Below, piece by piece: positions 51,988-59,936 of a stretch of DNA of 64,000 nt. The notes beneath the pieces are model-generated. The model had not been told where the DNA came from. It saw only the letters and a list, made by a program, of their open reading frames with translations, and did no database searches. Both the position numbers and the translations under genes were made by a program. Within the stretch, counting starts at the first letter, position 1. Each line of letters begins with the position of its first letter. Origin of the DNA: Rhodovastum sp963804495 (lineage in GTDB: Bacteria > Pseudomonadota > Alphaproteobacteria > Acetobacterales > Acetobacteraceae); the NCBI GenBank assembly GCA_963804495.1, contig CAWDQN010000003.1:558001-622000 (forward strand), written 5' to 3'.

Positions 51988-52377
51988 ATGGAGATCAACA
52001 TCCCTGAGATCGTGGCGGAACTGACGGAGGTTTTCGGCCGTTACGAGGCCGCGCTGACCAGCAACGACGTGGCGACCCTGAACGCGCTGTTCTGGGAGAG
52101 TGGCCACACGCTGCGCTATGGCATCGGCGAGAACCTCTATGGCAGCGATGAAATCTTGGCGTTCCGCTCTGCCCGATCTTCCGTCGGGCTGCAGCGGCAT
52201 CTGGAGCGGACCGTCATCACCACCTTCGGCCATGTCTACGGCACCACCGCGACGTTGTTCCGTCGCGACAATGACCACGACCGGATCGGCCGGCAGCTGC
52301 AAACCTGGGTCCGTTTCCCGCAGGGCTGGCGCGTGGTGGCGGCACATGTCAGCATGATTGAGCGACCAACAGCGTGA
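51988..52377 (+). CDS. atzH: AtzH-like protein (DUF3225, SnoaL/NTF2 fold)
   Basis: 129 residues. FGRYEAALTSNDVATLNALF, WESGHTLRYGIGENLYGSDE, RTVITTFGHVYGTTATLFRR and GRQLQTWVRFPQGWRVVAAH are characteristic of the NTF2-like AtzH family, which decarboxylates 1,3-dicarboxyurea to allophanate. It starts three bases after the atzE stop and closes the operon. With AtzEG and AtzF it provides the steps from a carboxybiuret-type compound to ammonia and CO2. Confidence 0.93.
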   Translation: MEINIPEIVAELTEVFGRYEAALTSNDVATLNALFWESGHTLRYGIGENLYGSDEILAFRSARSSVGLQRHLERTVITTFGHVYGTTATLFRRDNDHDRIGRQLQTWVRFPQGWRVVAAHVSMIERPTA

Positions 52378-52688
52378 TCCGAAGTCTAATCACCCTGCGA
52401 CCTTCATTCCCTACACGTCACGATCGCCGCAAAGACCTTCCCGCAGCCGGAATTTTACGCTGGCGCAACAGGACGATCCGGCAGCGTCTGTGAGGGCGTT
52501 TTTCTGCGGCTTTGACACCGTCGGGCAGGACAGGAAAACTCACAATTTTGCCTTTCCAGAGGTCACCGCAGCGGCCAAGACCAAAACACGGCTCCCTCGC
52601 GACCGGTTTCTCCCCAGCCTGTTAAAGGTTTTCTCATTGTCCGATGACACTGGTTGGCACCCTCATGTTCGGGACCGAGGCGCTCTGC
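52378..52688. other. Intergenic region before the chemoreceptor gene
   Basis: 311 bases between atzH and the chemoreceptor. No gene of convincing coding character and no clear terminator hairpin were seen; an in-frame upstream ATG at 52644 is considered part of the leader. Confidence 0.4.
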
Positions 52689-54695
52689 ATGACGAAGTTC
52701 CTGGCGAAATGCCGCCATCCGGGACTGATGGTCCGGTTGCAGGCGCTTGTGCTCGTGTCGGTGCTCGCCTTCGGCGGTCTCGCCGGCATCATGGTGAATG
52801 ACCGCTACGCCATCATGTGGGACTCGCGCGCGCAGAAGCTCCGCGCGGCGAGCGAACAGGTCGTATCGATCGCGGCGGCTCTGGATCGCCGGGTGGACTC
52901 GGGTCAGCTGACGCGGGATCAGGCGATCACGCAGTTCCGCGACATCGCCCGGCCGATCCGGTTCGATGGCGGCACGGGCTATGCTTTCGTCTATGACATG
53001 GATGGCCTGACACTGGTGCTTGGGCCGACACCGCAGGTCGAGGGAACGAACAGGTTCAACTTCAAGGACCCGAACGGGAAGCCCCTGATCCAGGAAATGA
53101 TCCAGGCCGCCCTGCGCGGCGGCGGTACGGTGGTGTACCGGTACCCCAAACCGGGTTCGAGCGAAGCGCTGCCGAAACTGGTCTATGTCGTGCCTTACCA
53201 GCCATGGAACCTGTTCGTCGGCACAGGCATCTACATCGATGACCTGCGGGCCGATGCCATTGCGGGCTTGCAGCGGGTCGGGCTGTTGGTCGGCCTTCTC
53301 CTGCTGGTATCCATGGCAGCGGCCTGGGCGATCGCGCGCGGGATCGTGCGGCCGCTTGCCCGCCTGGAGCGGCGCATGGAAACCCTTGCCAGAGGCAATT
53401 TCGCCGACGTGATTCCGGGAACCGACCGGGCCGACGAGGTCGGCCGGATGGCGCGTGCCGCGTCGGTGTTCAGGGACCGCATGGCTGAGGGCGCGCGGCT
53501 GGCCGCCGAGACTGAACAGGAACGCGAGCGGCGTGCGCAGGAGAAGTCAGCGGCCCTGGTCCTGATGGCGGACACCGTTGAGGCGGAGACAAATTCTGCC
53601 CTGACGGAAATCAGGGGCGCCATCTTCGCCATGCAGAAAACCGCTGACGAGCTGCACGGATCGTCCGCCCGGACCCGCTCCGCCGCGCAGGAAGCGGTCT
53701 CCGCCGCGGCCGAGACCCTGGCGGATGCGCAGGCGGTTGCCCTGGCCGTCGAGCAGATGTCGGCTTCGGTTCGGGAGATCAACCTGCAAGTCAACCAGTC
53801 CGTCGTGGCGGTCGGGCAGGCTGTGTCGGCGAGCTGCGAAACCCGGTTGCAGATCGACGACCTGAACGGCAAGGTCGGGCAGATCGGCGCTGTCGCTGAC
53901 ATGATCGCGGCGATCGCCGCAAAAACGAACATGCTTGCCCTCAACGCCACCATCGAGGCTGCTCGTGCCGGCGAGGCGGGCAAAGGCTTCGCCGTGGTCG
54001 CCGGTGAGGTCAAGCATTTGGCCGACCAGACTGCCCTGTCGACAGGGGAGATCGCCAGGCATGTCGGTGCGATCCGCGGTGCCACCGCTGCGTCGGTCGG
54101 GGCGGTCTGCCGCATCGAGGAGACCATAGCCGCTATCAAGTCCATCGCCGGTTCTATTGCTGCGGCGATCAAAGAGCAGGCAGCGGCGACCGACGGCATC
54201 GCGCGCAGTATGGCACGCGCCACCAGCGCGGCCAGCAAGTTGTCGGAGCGCGCCGTCGATGTGGAGACCGAGTCCGGACGCACCGACCGGAACGCAGCCG
54301 CCGTGCATGACAGCGCTGCCGTCCTGTCAAAGTCGATGAACGAGCTGCGCAGCACGGTGATTCGGGCGGTGCGTTCATCCACCCCGGAGGTCGATCGCAG
54401 ACAGCATCCGCGCTACTCCGTCGACCTGCCCTGCCAAGTCACGGTTGCGGGACAGCCATTGCGGGCCGCGCGCGTGGCCGACATCTCAGCGAACGGCGCC
54501 CGCTTGCTGGACGTTGCGAATTTGCCTGAAGGCGCATTCGGAACGCTGTCGGTGGACAGCCTCGGTCTGTCGCTGCCATTCAGCGTGCTGAAAGTGGATA
54601 GAGGCACGGCCGGGGTGAAATTCGCCCACGACCAGGCAACTGCGGCCCGGCTGCAAACGGTGCTGGAGCACCTCGCCGCCCGGCTGGCGGCATAG
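52689..54695 (+). CDS. Methyl-accepting chemotaxis protein with C-terminal PilZ domain
   Basis: 668 residues. TM1 (LQALVLVSVLAFGGLAGIMV) precedes a single-Cache sensor of about 150 residues (FDGGTGYAFVYDMDGLTLVL...PYQPWNLFVGTGIYIDDL). TM2 (GLLVGLLLLVSMAAAWAIA), a HAMP domain and a signalling domain with the tip AAKTNMLALNATIEAARAGE follow. After about residue 570 there is a PilZ domain with both c-di-GMP motifs, RRQHPRYS and DISANGA. It thus links a small-molecule sensor, chemotaxis signalling and c-di-GMP. ATG 52689 has GAGG 8 bases upstream. Its position after the nitrogen operon hints at sensing of a related nutrient. Confidence 0.93.
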   Translation: MTKFLAKCRHPGLMVRLQALVLVSVLAFGGLAGIMVNDRYAIMWDSRAQKLRAASEQVVSIAAALDRRVDSGQLTRDQAITQFRDIARPIRFDGGTGYAFVYDMDGLTLVLGPTPQVEGTNRFNFKDPNGKPLIQEMIQAALRGGGTVVYRYPKPGSSEALPKLVYVVPYQPWNLFVGTGIYIDDLRADAIAGLQRVGLLVGLLLLVSMAAAWAIARGIVRPLARLERRMETLARGNFADVIPGTDRADEVGRMARAASVFRDRMAEGARLAAETEQERERRAQEKSAALVLMADTVEAETNSALTEIRGAIFAMQKTADELHGSSARTRSAAQEAVSAAAETLADAQAVALAVEQMSASVREINLQVNQSVVAVGQAVSASCETRLQIDDLNGKVGQIGAVADMIAAIAAKTNMLALNATIEAARAGEAGKGFAVVAGEVKHLADQTALSTGEIARHVGAIRGATAASVGAVCRIEETIAAIKSIAGSIAAAIKEQAAATDGIARSMARATSAASKLSERAVDVETESGRTDRNAAAVHDSAAVLSKSMNELRSTVIRAVRSSTPEVDRRQHPRYSVDLPCQVTVAGQPLRAARVADISANGARLLDVANLPEGAFGTLSVDSLGLSLPFSVLKVDRGTAGVKFAHDQATAARLQTVLEHLAARLAA

Positions 54696-54985
54696 AATCA
54701 CGTTTGAGCAGTCCCAGAATACTGCCGCTTGTCCTGATCGCACAGAGCACGCGCGATCGGCGGGACGCAGTCCAACTCGGGCAGCAGCATAGAGCCATAG
54801 CGCGGATCGCCACAGAACCATCCTGATTGTCGCCGGACACCGCGATGCGGCAGATGGATGCTACCCCGCACGCCGCTCGGACGAACAGCCCGACCGGCCC
54901 GATGATTTCCGCCTGGCTGAACTTCTCTGCGTCACCCGCCTCGGCGCCACCACTGAGCGCAGCAGCACGCCTGCCAACGATGCTC
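54696..54985. other. Intergenic region between chemoreceptor and lpxB
   Basis: 290 bases separating convergent genes. A minus-strand ORF (54580-55038, including AEIIGPVGLFVRAACGVASI) is cysteine-rich and overlaps both neighbours; it may be a gene remnant but was not accepted. No hairpin terminator was identified with confidence. Confidence 0.35.
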
Positions 54986-56200
54986 TCAGCGTGTTCGCGA
55001 GTTCGGTAAAGAAAGGTCGAGGGCAGAGCCCTGGCCATCCTTCACCCAAGTCCGCAGGACCTCCCGCGCCGCCGACTCTGCAGGCGTGCCGGAGGGCGCG
55101 CGCAGCCGTTCCACCACCTCGCGAAAGGCGGCGCGCTGCGCTTGCGCCGCCGCCGGGTCGCCCAGCAGGGTTGCCACCGTCTCTGCCAGCTTCGCCGGCC
55201 GGCAGTCCTGTTGCAGCAGTTCGGGTACTACGGCGCGGCCGGCCAGCAGGTTCACCATGGCGACGTGCGGCACCCGGATCAGCCGCCGCGCGATCGCGGC
55301 ACTCAGCGGGTTCACCCGGTAGGTCACCGCCATCGGCACCCCGGCCAGCGCCAGTTCCAGCGTCGACGTGCCCGATTTTGTCAACGCCGCTGCGGCGGCG
55401 GCATAAGCATCGTGCTTGTCGGCGAGTTCGGTCACGATGACCGGCCGCACCTTCCAGGAAGCAGCCGCCCGGCGTACCGTTTCGGCCACGGCGGACGCCA
55501 CCGGCACCACCGGCACCAGGCCGGGGATGCGCGCATCCAGCAGCGCCAGCGTGGCGCCGAACACCGGCAGCAGGCGCGGCACTTCGTTGCGCCGGCTGCC
55601 GGGCATCAGCACCAGCACCGTCGCGTCCGCCGCCAGCCCGTGGGTGGCGCGGAACCGGGCCGCGTCGCCGCGGTCGGCGCCGGATTGCAACACCGGATGG
55701 CCGACAAAGGTGGCCGGCAGTCCGTGGCGGGCAAAGAAATCCGGCTCGAAGGGCAGCAGGCAGAGCAGGCGCTCCCACAGCCCGGGGAATTCGCGCACCC
55801 GATGCTCGCGCCAGGCCCAGACCTGCGGCGCCACGTAATGCACCCGCCGGATGTCGGCACTCGCCACACGCCGAAGCAGGCGCAGCGTGAAGCCGGGGCT
55901 GTCGATGGTGACCAGCACATCCGGGCGGCGCGCAAGCACATCCTCGGCGGCCTGCCGCAGGCGCCGGCCGAGATGGCGAATGCGCGGTAGCACCTCCAGC
56001 AGCCCCATGACCGCGAGGTCCTGCATCGGAAACAGCGGAGCGAGTCCCTGTTCCACCATGCGCGGGCCGCCGACGCCGGCGAAGCGCACGCCCGGCCTGG
56101 CGGCGCGCAAGGCCTCCATCAACCGGCCGCCGAGCACGTCACCGCTTTGCTCGCCGGCGACGATATAGATCAGGGGATCGATTTGAGCCGGTTCGTGCAT
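54986..56200 (-). CDS. lpxB: Lipid-A-disaccharide synthase
   Basis: 404-residue GT-B glycosyltransferase (GT19) joining UDP-diacylglucosamine and lipid X in lipid A synthesis at the inner membrane. It has LIYIVAGEQSGDVLGGRLME, FAGVGGPRMVEQG, VLVTIDSPGFTLRLLR, VHYVAPQVWAWREHRVRE, VLMPGSRRNEVPRLLP and LTKSGTSTLELALAGVPMAV, all strongly conserved. The C-terminal 20 residues extend into a palindromic repeat (AGGGCAGAGCCCTGGCC) and are probably not functional. lpxA, lpxD and fabZ are not in the window, so the usual alphaproteobacterial cluster is broken here. Confidence 0.96.
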   Translation of the reverse strand: MHEPAQIDPLIYIVAGEQSGDVLGGRLMEALRAARPGVRFAGVGGPRMVEQGLAPLFPMQDLAVMGLLEVLPRIRHLGRRLRQAAEDVLARRPDVLVTIDSPGFTLRLLRRVASADIRRVHYVAPQVWAWREHRVREFPGLWERLLCLLPFEPDFFARHGLPATFVGHPVLQSGADRGDAARFRATHGLAADATVLVLMPGSRRNEVPRLLPVFGATLALLDARIPGLVPVVPVASAVAETVRRAAASWKVRPVIVTELADKHDAYAAAAAALTKSGTSTLELALAGVPMAVTYRVNPLSAAIARRLIRVPHVAMVNLLAGRAVVPELLQQDCRPAKLAETVATLLGDPAAAQAQRAAFREVVERLRAPSGTPAESAAREVLRTWVKDGQGSALDLSLPNSRTR

Positions 56201-56315
56201 GCCCCTGCATAAGCGAGGGAGCAGTCAACGTCCATCAAGCGCCGAAGCATGAAAAACACCACCGCGCAGCCCGCACAATCTGTACAAATTGTAAACAAAC
56301 CGCGCGGTGTGTGGC

Positions 56316-56492
56316 TCAGCAGAGCCTCGGCTGCTCCGGCTCATGCTCACGCCGCGCCAGGGCATGACCCGCAGCTTCCAGCACCGCCGCCATCTCGGTG
56401 ATTGACACACCATCACTTTCCATCACCAACCTGATCAACGGGTCGGTCAGGAAGCTTTCACAGGTGAGGGCCCCGCGGCACTCGGCACACAC
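56316..56492 (-). CDS. Small hypothetical protein with paired cysteines
   Basis: 58 residues starting at GTG 56492 with a TAGGTGG site just upstream. It opens CAECRGALTCESFLTDPLIR and continues LVMESDGVSITEMAAVLEAA. A CxxC near the N-terminus and a following amphipathic helix are plausible for a small zinc- or thiol-binding regulator. The DPLIRLVMESDGVS-type stretch looks like a conserved alphaproteobacterial mini-protein. It lies between lpxB and the zinc GTPase gene, both on the minus strand. Confidence 0.45.
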   Translation of the reverse strand: MCAECRGALTCESFLTDPLIRLVMESDGVSITEMAAVLEAAGHALARREHEPEQPRLC

Positions 56493-56627
56493 ATTCCACC
56501 TATCGGGTTCAACTCTTGGCACGTCTCTAGTTACAATATGCTACGAACGGCGCAGAGTGTCCACTGCTGATGACAGTTTTCGGGCGATCCGGGCAAGAAA
56601 ACGCGCAACCGTGAAGTGCATCCGGCC

Positions 56628-57712
56628 TCAGCCGGGTCCGGCTTCCTCTGCTGCGGCCTGCTCGAAGGCGCGCAGTCCCTCGGCCACCGAGTTCGCGGTC
56701 CAGATCGCGGGTCACGAACACCAGCCGCGAGCGGCGGTCGTCCCCCTCCGGCCAGGCGGGCAGCAGCACCGGTTCATGAAACAGATGCTGCACGCCATGG
56801 ATCGCCACCGGCCGGTCCTGCCCGACCAGATTCAGGAGTTCCCTTCACCCGCAACAGGCTTTCGCCACGGGTGGCGATGAGCATCTCCAGGCACATGCCG
56901 ATGCCCTGCCAGTGCAGAGGCCGCTCCCAGGTCAGGCAGAAGCTCCGGACGCGCTGATCGTGCCGGTTCACGTCGTGATGATGATGATGCCCTTGGTCGT
57001 GCATATCCGGCGCGAACGCCTCGGCGTCCAGCCAGGCGCGCACATCGGCGATTTTCCCCGCCGCATCGAACAGGCCGCAGTTCAGCAGCGCCGCGGGCTC
57101 GAGCGCGCCGCGCCGCGCGGTCAGCAGCGGCGCCGACGGGTTCAGCCGGCGCAGCCGCGCGATGAGGGCCGCCACCGAGCCGGCTGTCGCCAGATCGGTC
57201 TTCGACAGCACCAGCCGGTCCGCGACGGCCACCTGGCGCACCGCCTCGGGCTGGGCGTCCATCTGCGCGGCGGCGTTCACCGCGTCCACCACCGTCACCA
57301 CCCCGTCCAGCCGGTAGCGCAGCGCCAGCGCGGCGTCGCCCATCAGCGTGTGCAGGATCGGGGCCGGGTCGGCCAGGCCGGTGGTTTCGATCATCACCCG
57401 CCGCACCTCACCCCTGGCCGCCCGCGGCTCCAGGCCGCGCAGCGCGCGTGCGAGGTCGCCGCGCACGGTGCAGCACAGGCAGCCGGCGTTCAGCAGCACC
57501 GTGTCGTCATCGAGCCTCTCCACCAGCAGGTGGTCGATGCCGATCTCGCCGAACTCGTTCACCAGCACCGCGGTGCCGGCAAGGTCCGCCCGCCGCAGCA
57601 ATTGGTTGAGCAGCGTGGTCTTGCCGGCGCCGAGAAACCCGGTGAGCACCGTCACCGGCACCGGCACCGCGGCGGCCAGCGAGGGAACGGTGTCAGACAC
57701 GGCCGCCGCCAT
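56628..57712 (-). pseudogene. COG0523/CobW-family zinc GTPase, two apparent one-base frameshifts
   Basis: The GTPase domain is intact: Walker A TGFLGAGKTTLLNQLL, the metal-binding GCLCC in NAGCLCCTVRGDL, and VLSKTDLA. A histidine run (HHHHHDVNRHD) precedes the C-terminal domain. In that domain the frame breaks at 56836-56841, where one extra A in GAACTC (minus strand) separates RVKG from LLNLVGQDRPVAIHGVQHLF. It breaks again at 56689-56694, before SVAEGLRAFEQAAAEEAGPG. Removing both A bases restores a full-length protein ending at 56628. GTG 57700 is an alternative start. Neighbouring hisI and zur indicate a zinc-allocation role. Confidence 0.85.
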
Positions 57713-58109
57713 ACAGCGCCGCCGGGTCCACCTCCGGTGCGGCGATGTCCAGCACCTCGCCCGCCCGGACCGCGCGATAGAAGCAGCTGCGCCGGCCGGT
57801 GTGGCAGGCGACGCCGCGTTGGTCCACCAGCAGCAGAATCGTGTCGCCGTCGCAATCGAGGCGCAATTCCACCAGGCGCTGCATCTGCCCGGAGCTTTCG
57901 CCCTTGCGCCAGAGCCGGCCACGGCTGCGGCTGAAATAGCAGACCCGGCCGGTGGCGAGGGTTTCCGTCACCGCCTCGCGGTTCATCCAGGCCAGCATCA
58001 GCACTTCGCCGGTATCGTGCTGCTGGGCGATGGCCGCGACCAGACCGGCGGCGTCGAAGCGGATGGCGTCCCACAAGGCGGGAGGCGGAGTGGTGGCATG
58101 CGTGCTCAT
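57693..58109 (-). CDS. hisI: Phosphoribosyl-AMP cyclohydrolase
   Basis: 138-residue zinc metalloenzyme opening the adenine ring of phosphoribosyl-AMP in histidine synthesis. The ligands are present: LDCDGDTI with three Asp (Mg) and one Cys, and the two further cysteines in GVACHTGRRSCFY (Zn). VLMLAWMNREA and GRLWRKGESSGQ are the other family blocks. It is not in a his operon. It overlaps the zinc GTPase gene downstream and lies 21 bases from the divergent zur start, so expression may respond to zinc. Confidence 0.93.
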   Translation of the reverse strand: MSTHATTPPPALWDAIRFDAAGLVAAIAQQHDTGEVLMLAWMNREAVTETLATGRVCYFSRSRGRLWRKGESSGQMQRLVELRLDCDGDTILLLVDQRGVACHTGRRSCFYRAVRAGEVLDIAAPEVDPAALYGGGRV

Positions 58110-58130
58110 GCCTGCTATCCTGCCACCTTC

Positions 58131-58616
58131 ATGGTGCGGCAGGGAAATACGGCAGACGTTTCGACGCGCACGGCAGCCTTGCTGGACCGCGCAGCGGCGC
58201 TGTGCGCGCAGCGCGGGGCGCGCCTCACCGCGCTGCGGCGCGACGTGCTCGGGCTGATTCTCGACGCCCAGTCACCGGTGGGCGCCTACGACCTGCTTGA
58301 CCGGCTGCGCGCCCGGCGCGGCGGCGGCGCCCCGCCCACGGTGTACCGGGCGCTGGAATTCCTGCGCGAACAGGGGTTCGTTCACCGTCTGGAGCGGCTG
58401 TCGGCGTTCGTCGGCTGCATCGACGTGGACGGCACCGCGCATGCGCACGCGCATCACCAGCCGGCGCAGTTCCTGATCTGCCGCAGCTGCGGCCGGGTGA
58501 CCGAGCTCGAGGACCAGGACCTCGCCCGCGCGCTCGCGGCGGCGGCGCAGCGGGTTGGGTTCACGGTCGGCGGGGCGACGATCGAGGCCGAGGGGGAGTG
58601 TGCGGCCTGTAAGTAG
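58131..58616 (+). CDS. zur: Zur-type Fur-family zinc regulator
   Basis: 161 residues. The winged-helix part has ARLTALRRDVLGLILDAQSP and PPTVYRALEFLREQGFVHRL. The regulatory part has AHAHAHHQPAQFLICRSCGR, with the first CxxC structural-zinc pair, and the terminal CAAC as the second. The His-rich motif and the terminal CxxC fit Zur better than Fur. The gene context (COG0523 GTPase and hisI, divergently transcribed) supports zinc control. No AT-rich Zur box was recognised in the 21-base gap; an operator may lie within coding sequence. Confidence 0.9.
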   Translation: MVRQGNTADVSTRTAALLDRAAALCAQRGARLTALRRDVLGLILDAQSPVGAYDLLDRLRARRGGGAPPTVYRALEFLREQGFVHRLERLSAFVGCIDVDGTAHAHAHHQPAQFLICRSCGRVTELEDQDLARALAAAAQRVGFTVGGATIEAEGECAACK

Positions 58617-58745
58617 CGGTTCCAAGGGCGAAGCCCTTGGTGGGGTCCAGGGGCGAAGCCCTTGGTGGGGTCCAGGGCGAAGCCCGTCGCGCCGAAAGCG
58701 CGCTACATGCGCGGGGTGGGGTTGGGGGCAAGGCCCCCATAGGCT
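58617..58745. repeat. Palindromic repeat cluster after zur
   Basis: Successive GTTCCAAGGGC-GAA-GCCCTTGG and TGGGGTCCAGGG(G)CGAAGCCC units repeated in tandem, then a short GCGC-rich and GGGGGC/GCCCCC hairpin. It fills the gap between convergent genes and uses the same modules as the other elements, in inverted orientation. Confidence 0.7.
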
Positions 58746-59210
58746 TTATTTATCGCCCCAGATAAGCCCGGTCACGTTGTCCCAGGCATGCTTCAAAGCC
58801 GGCGCCGCCAGCCCGGTTGCCGTGCAGGTCTGCGCCGCGGCCCCCATCGACAAGGCGGTCCACAACACCAGCGAGGAGCTTGGCACCAGCGCGCCGCCGG
58901 CGAAGATCTGCACCACCTCGGTGGCCCCGGCCGCCGCCGTCACGGTCATGAGAACCGCAGCGCCGACGATGCAGCCATAGCCAATCAGCTGCAGATCGGT
59001 CAGCCCGCCGGCGGACGCATCGGCATCCGCCGCCGCGGGCTTCGGTGCCGCCGGCTGCGCGGGGGGTTCGGTGGTCAGCGCCGGGGCTCCGCCCTGATCC
59101 GCCGCATACAGTGGCACCCGCGGAGTGGCCAGAATCAGCGCCAGCGCGAGCACCCCGATCAGGCCCCGAACCAAGCACGGCCGCAACGCCGCAAATCCTC
59201 GCGAAATCAT
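58746..59210 (-). CDS. Uncharacterised two-helix membrane protein, paralogue A
   Basis: 154 residues from ATG 59210 (GGAAGGA 8 bases upstream). A signal or N-terminal helix (LIGVLALALILATPRVPLYA) is followed by an alanine/proline linker. The conserved block has GGLTDLQLIGYGCIVGAAVL, then helix AAGATEVVQIFAGGALVPSS, LVLWTALSMGAAAQTC, and the end ALKHAWDNVTGLIW. The neighbouring upstream gene encodes the same blocks. The two cysteines (one in each helix) are shared. No known family was recognised. Confidence 0.65.
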   Translation of the reverse strand: MISRGFAALRPCLVRGLIGVLALALILATPRVPLYAADQGGAPALTTEPPAQPAAPKPAAADADASAGGLTDLQLIGYGCIVGAAVLMTVTAAAGATEVVQIFAGGALVPSSSLVLWTALSMGAAAQTCTATGLAAPALKHAWDNVTGLIWGDK

Positions 59211-59306
59211 CGATACCATCCTTCCGAACGCGAATGCCGACACTCCGACACGAGCGACGACAGCAGTTTCACTGAGCCGACACGAAGCAACCGGGCGGCA
59301 ATGCGA

Positions 59307-59744
59307 TCACTGCCTGCCCGGGTGCAGCCACGAGATGCTGGTGAGATAGTTCCAGGCATGGATGGCCGCCGGCGCCGCCGCGCCGAACCCGGCGCAGGCC
59401 AGCGCGCCGGCGCTGGCTGCCATGGCGGTCCAGACCACAACGGCGCCGCCGGATGGCACCCAGAAGGTATCGGCGCCGGCCATGACATGCACGACTTCCA
59501 ACGGTCCGGCGGCGGCCACCAGGCCCACCGCGACCGCGGCGCCGGCAAGGCAGGCATAGCCCTGCAACTCGTTATCGGTGAGCCCCGCGGGCGAAGCGGC
59601 GGAAGCCGGGGGATTGGCGGGGGTCACCGCCACGCCCGGAGTTTGCGCGTCCTGCGCCGCCGGGGCCGGTACGGGCGGACAGGCCAGCGCCAACGCCACC
59701 ACCATCGCCACAAGCAGGCGCAACCCCGCATTTCGTGAAGGCAT
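59307..59744 (-). CDS. Uncharacterised two-helix membrane protein, paralogue B
   Basis: 145 residues from ATG 59744 (GAGG 9 bases upstream). The layout matches paralogue A: signal helix LRLLVAMVVALALACPPVPA, proline/alanine linker, GLTDNELQGYACLAGAAVAV, AAGPLEVVHVMAGADTFWVP, VVVWTAMAASAGALACAGFG and PAAIHAWNYLTSISWLHPG. The two genes are tandem duplicates 96 bases apart on the same strand. Membrane location is inferred from two hydrophobic glycine/alanine helices; function is unknown. Confidence 0.65.
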   Translation of the reverse strand: MPSRNAGLRLLVAMVVALALACPPVPAPAAQDAQTPGVAVTPANPPASAASPAGLTDNELQGYACLAGAAVAVGLVAAAGPLEVVHVMAGADTFWVPSGGAVVVWTAMAASAGALACAGFGAAAPAAIHAWNYLTSISWLHPGRQ

Positions 59745-59936
59745 CAACCACATCCTCGGCAATGGAGACCGCGCCTGATTTCGGAAGATATTCGTTGCAA
59801 ACGCCGGCTGCATCCCACCCCCGGTTGCCCCAGGTTGGCGGGTGTAGGCGCATACAGGCAATGTTTGCCATGTATCGCTGGATTGCGGAAGCTGCGTTTG
59901 CACGCCCGCGACGAGGTCGCGGCGGCGGCTTGGCCG

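Noticed and set aside
54580..55038. Cysteine-rich minus-strand ORF between chemoreceptor and lpxB
   Set aside because: Overlaps the chemoreceptor 3' end and the lpxB 3' end, and no family was recognised.
56988..57003. Histidine-codon run as a simple-repeat slippage site causing the GTPase frameshifts
   Set aside because: The frame is intact across the histidine run; both breaks lie further downstream at GAACTC.
58100..58140. Zur operator between hisI and zur
   Set aside because: Only 21 bases separate the starts and no AT-rich dyad resembling known Zur boxes is visible; the GCATGCGTGCTCATGC stretch is too imperfect.
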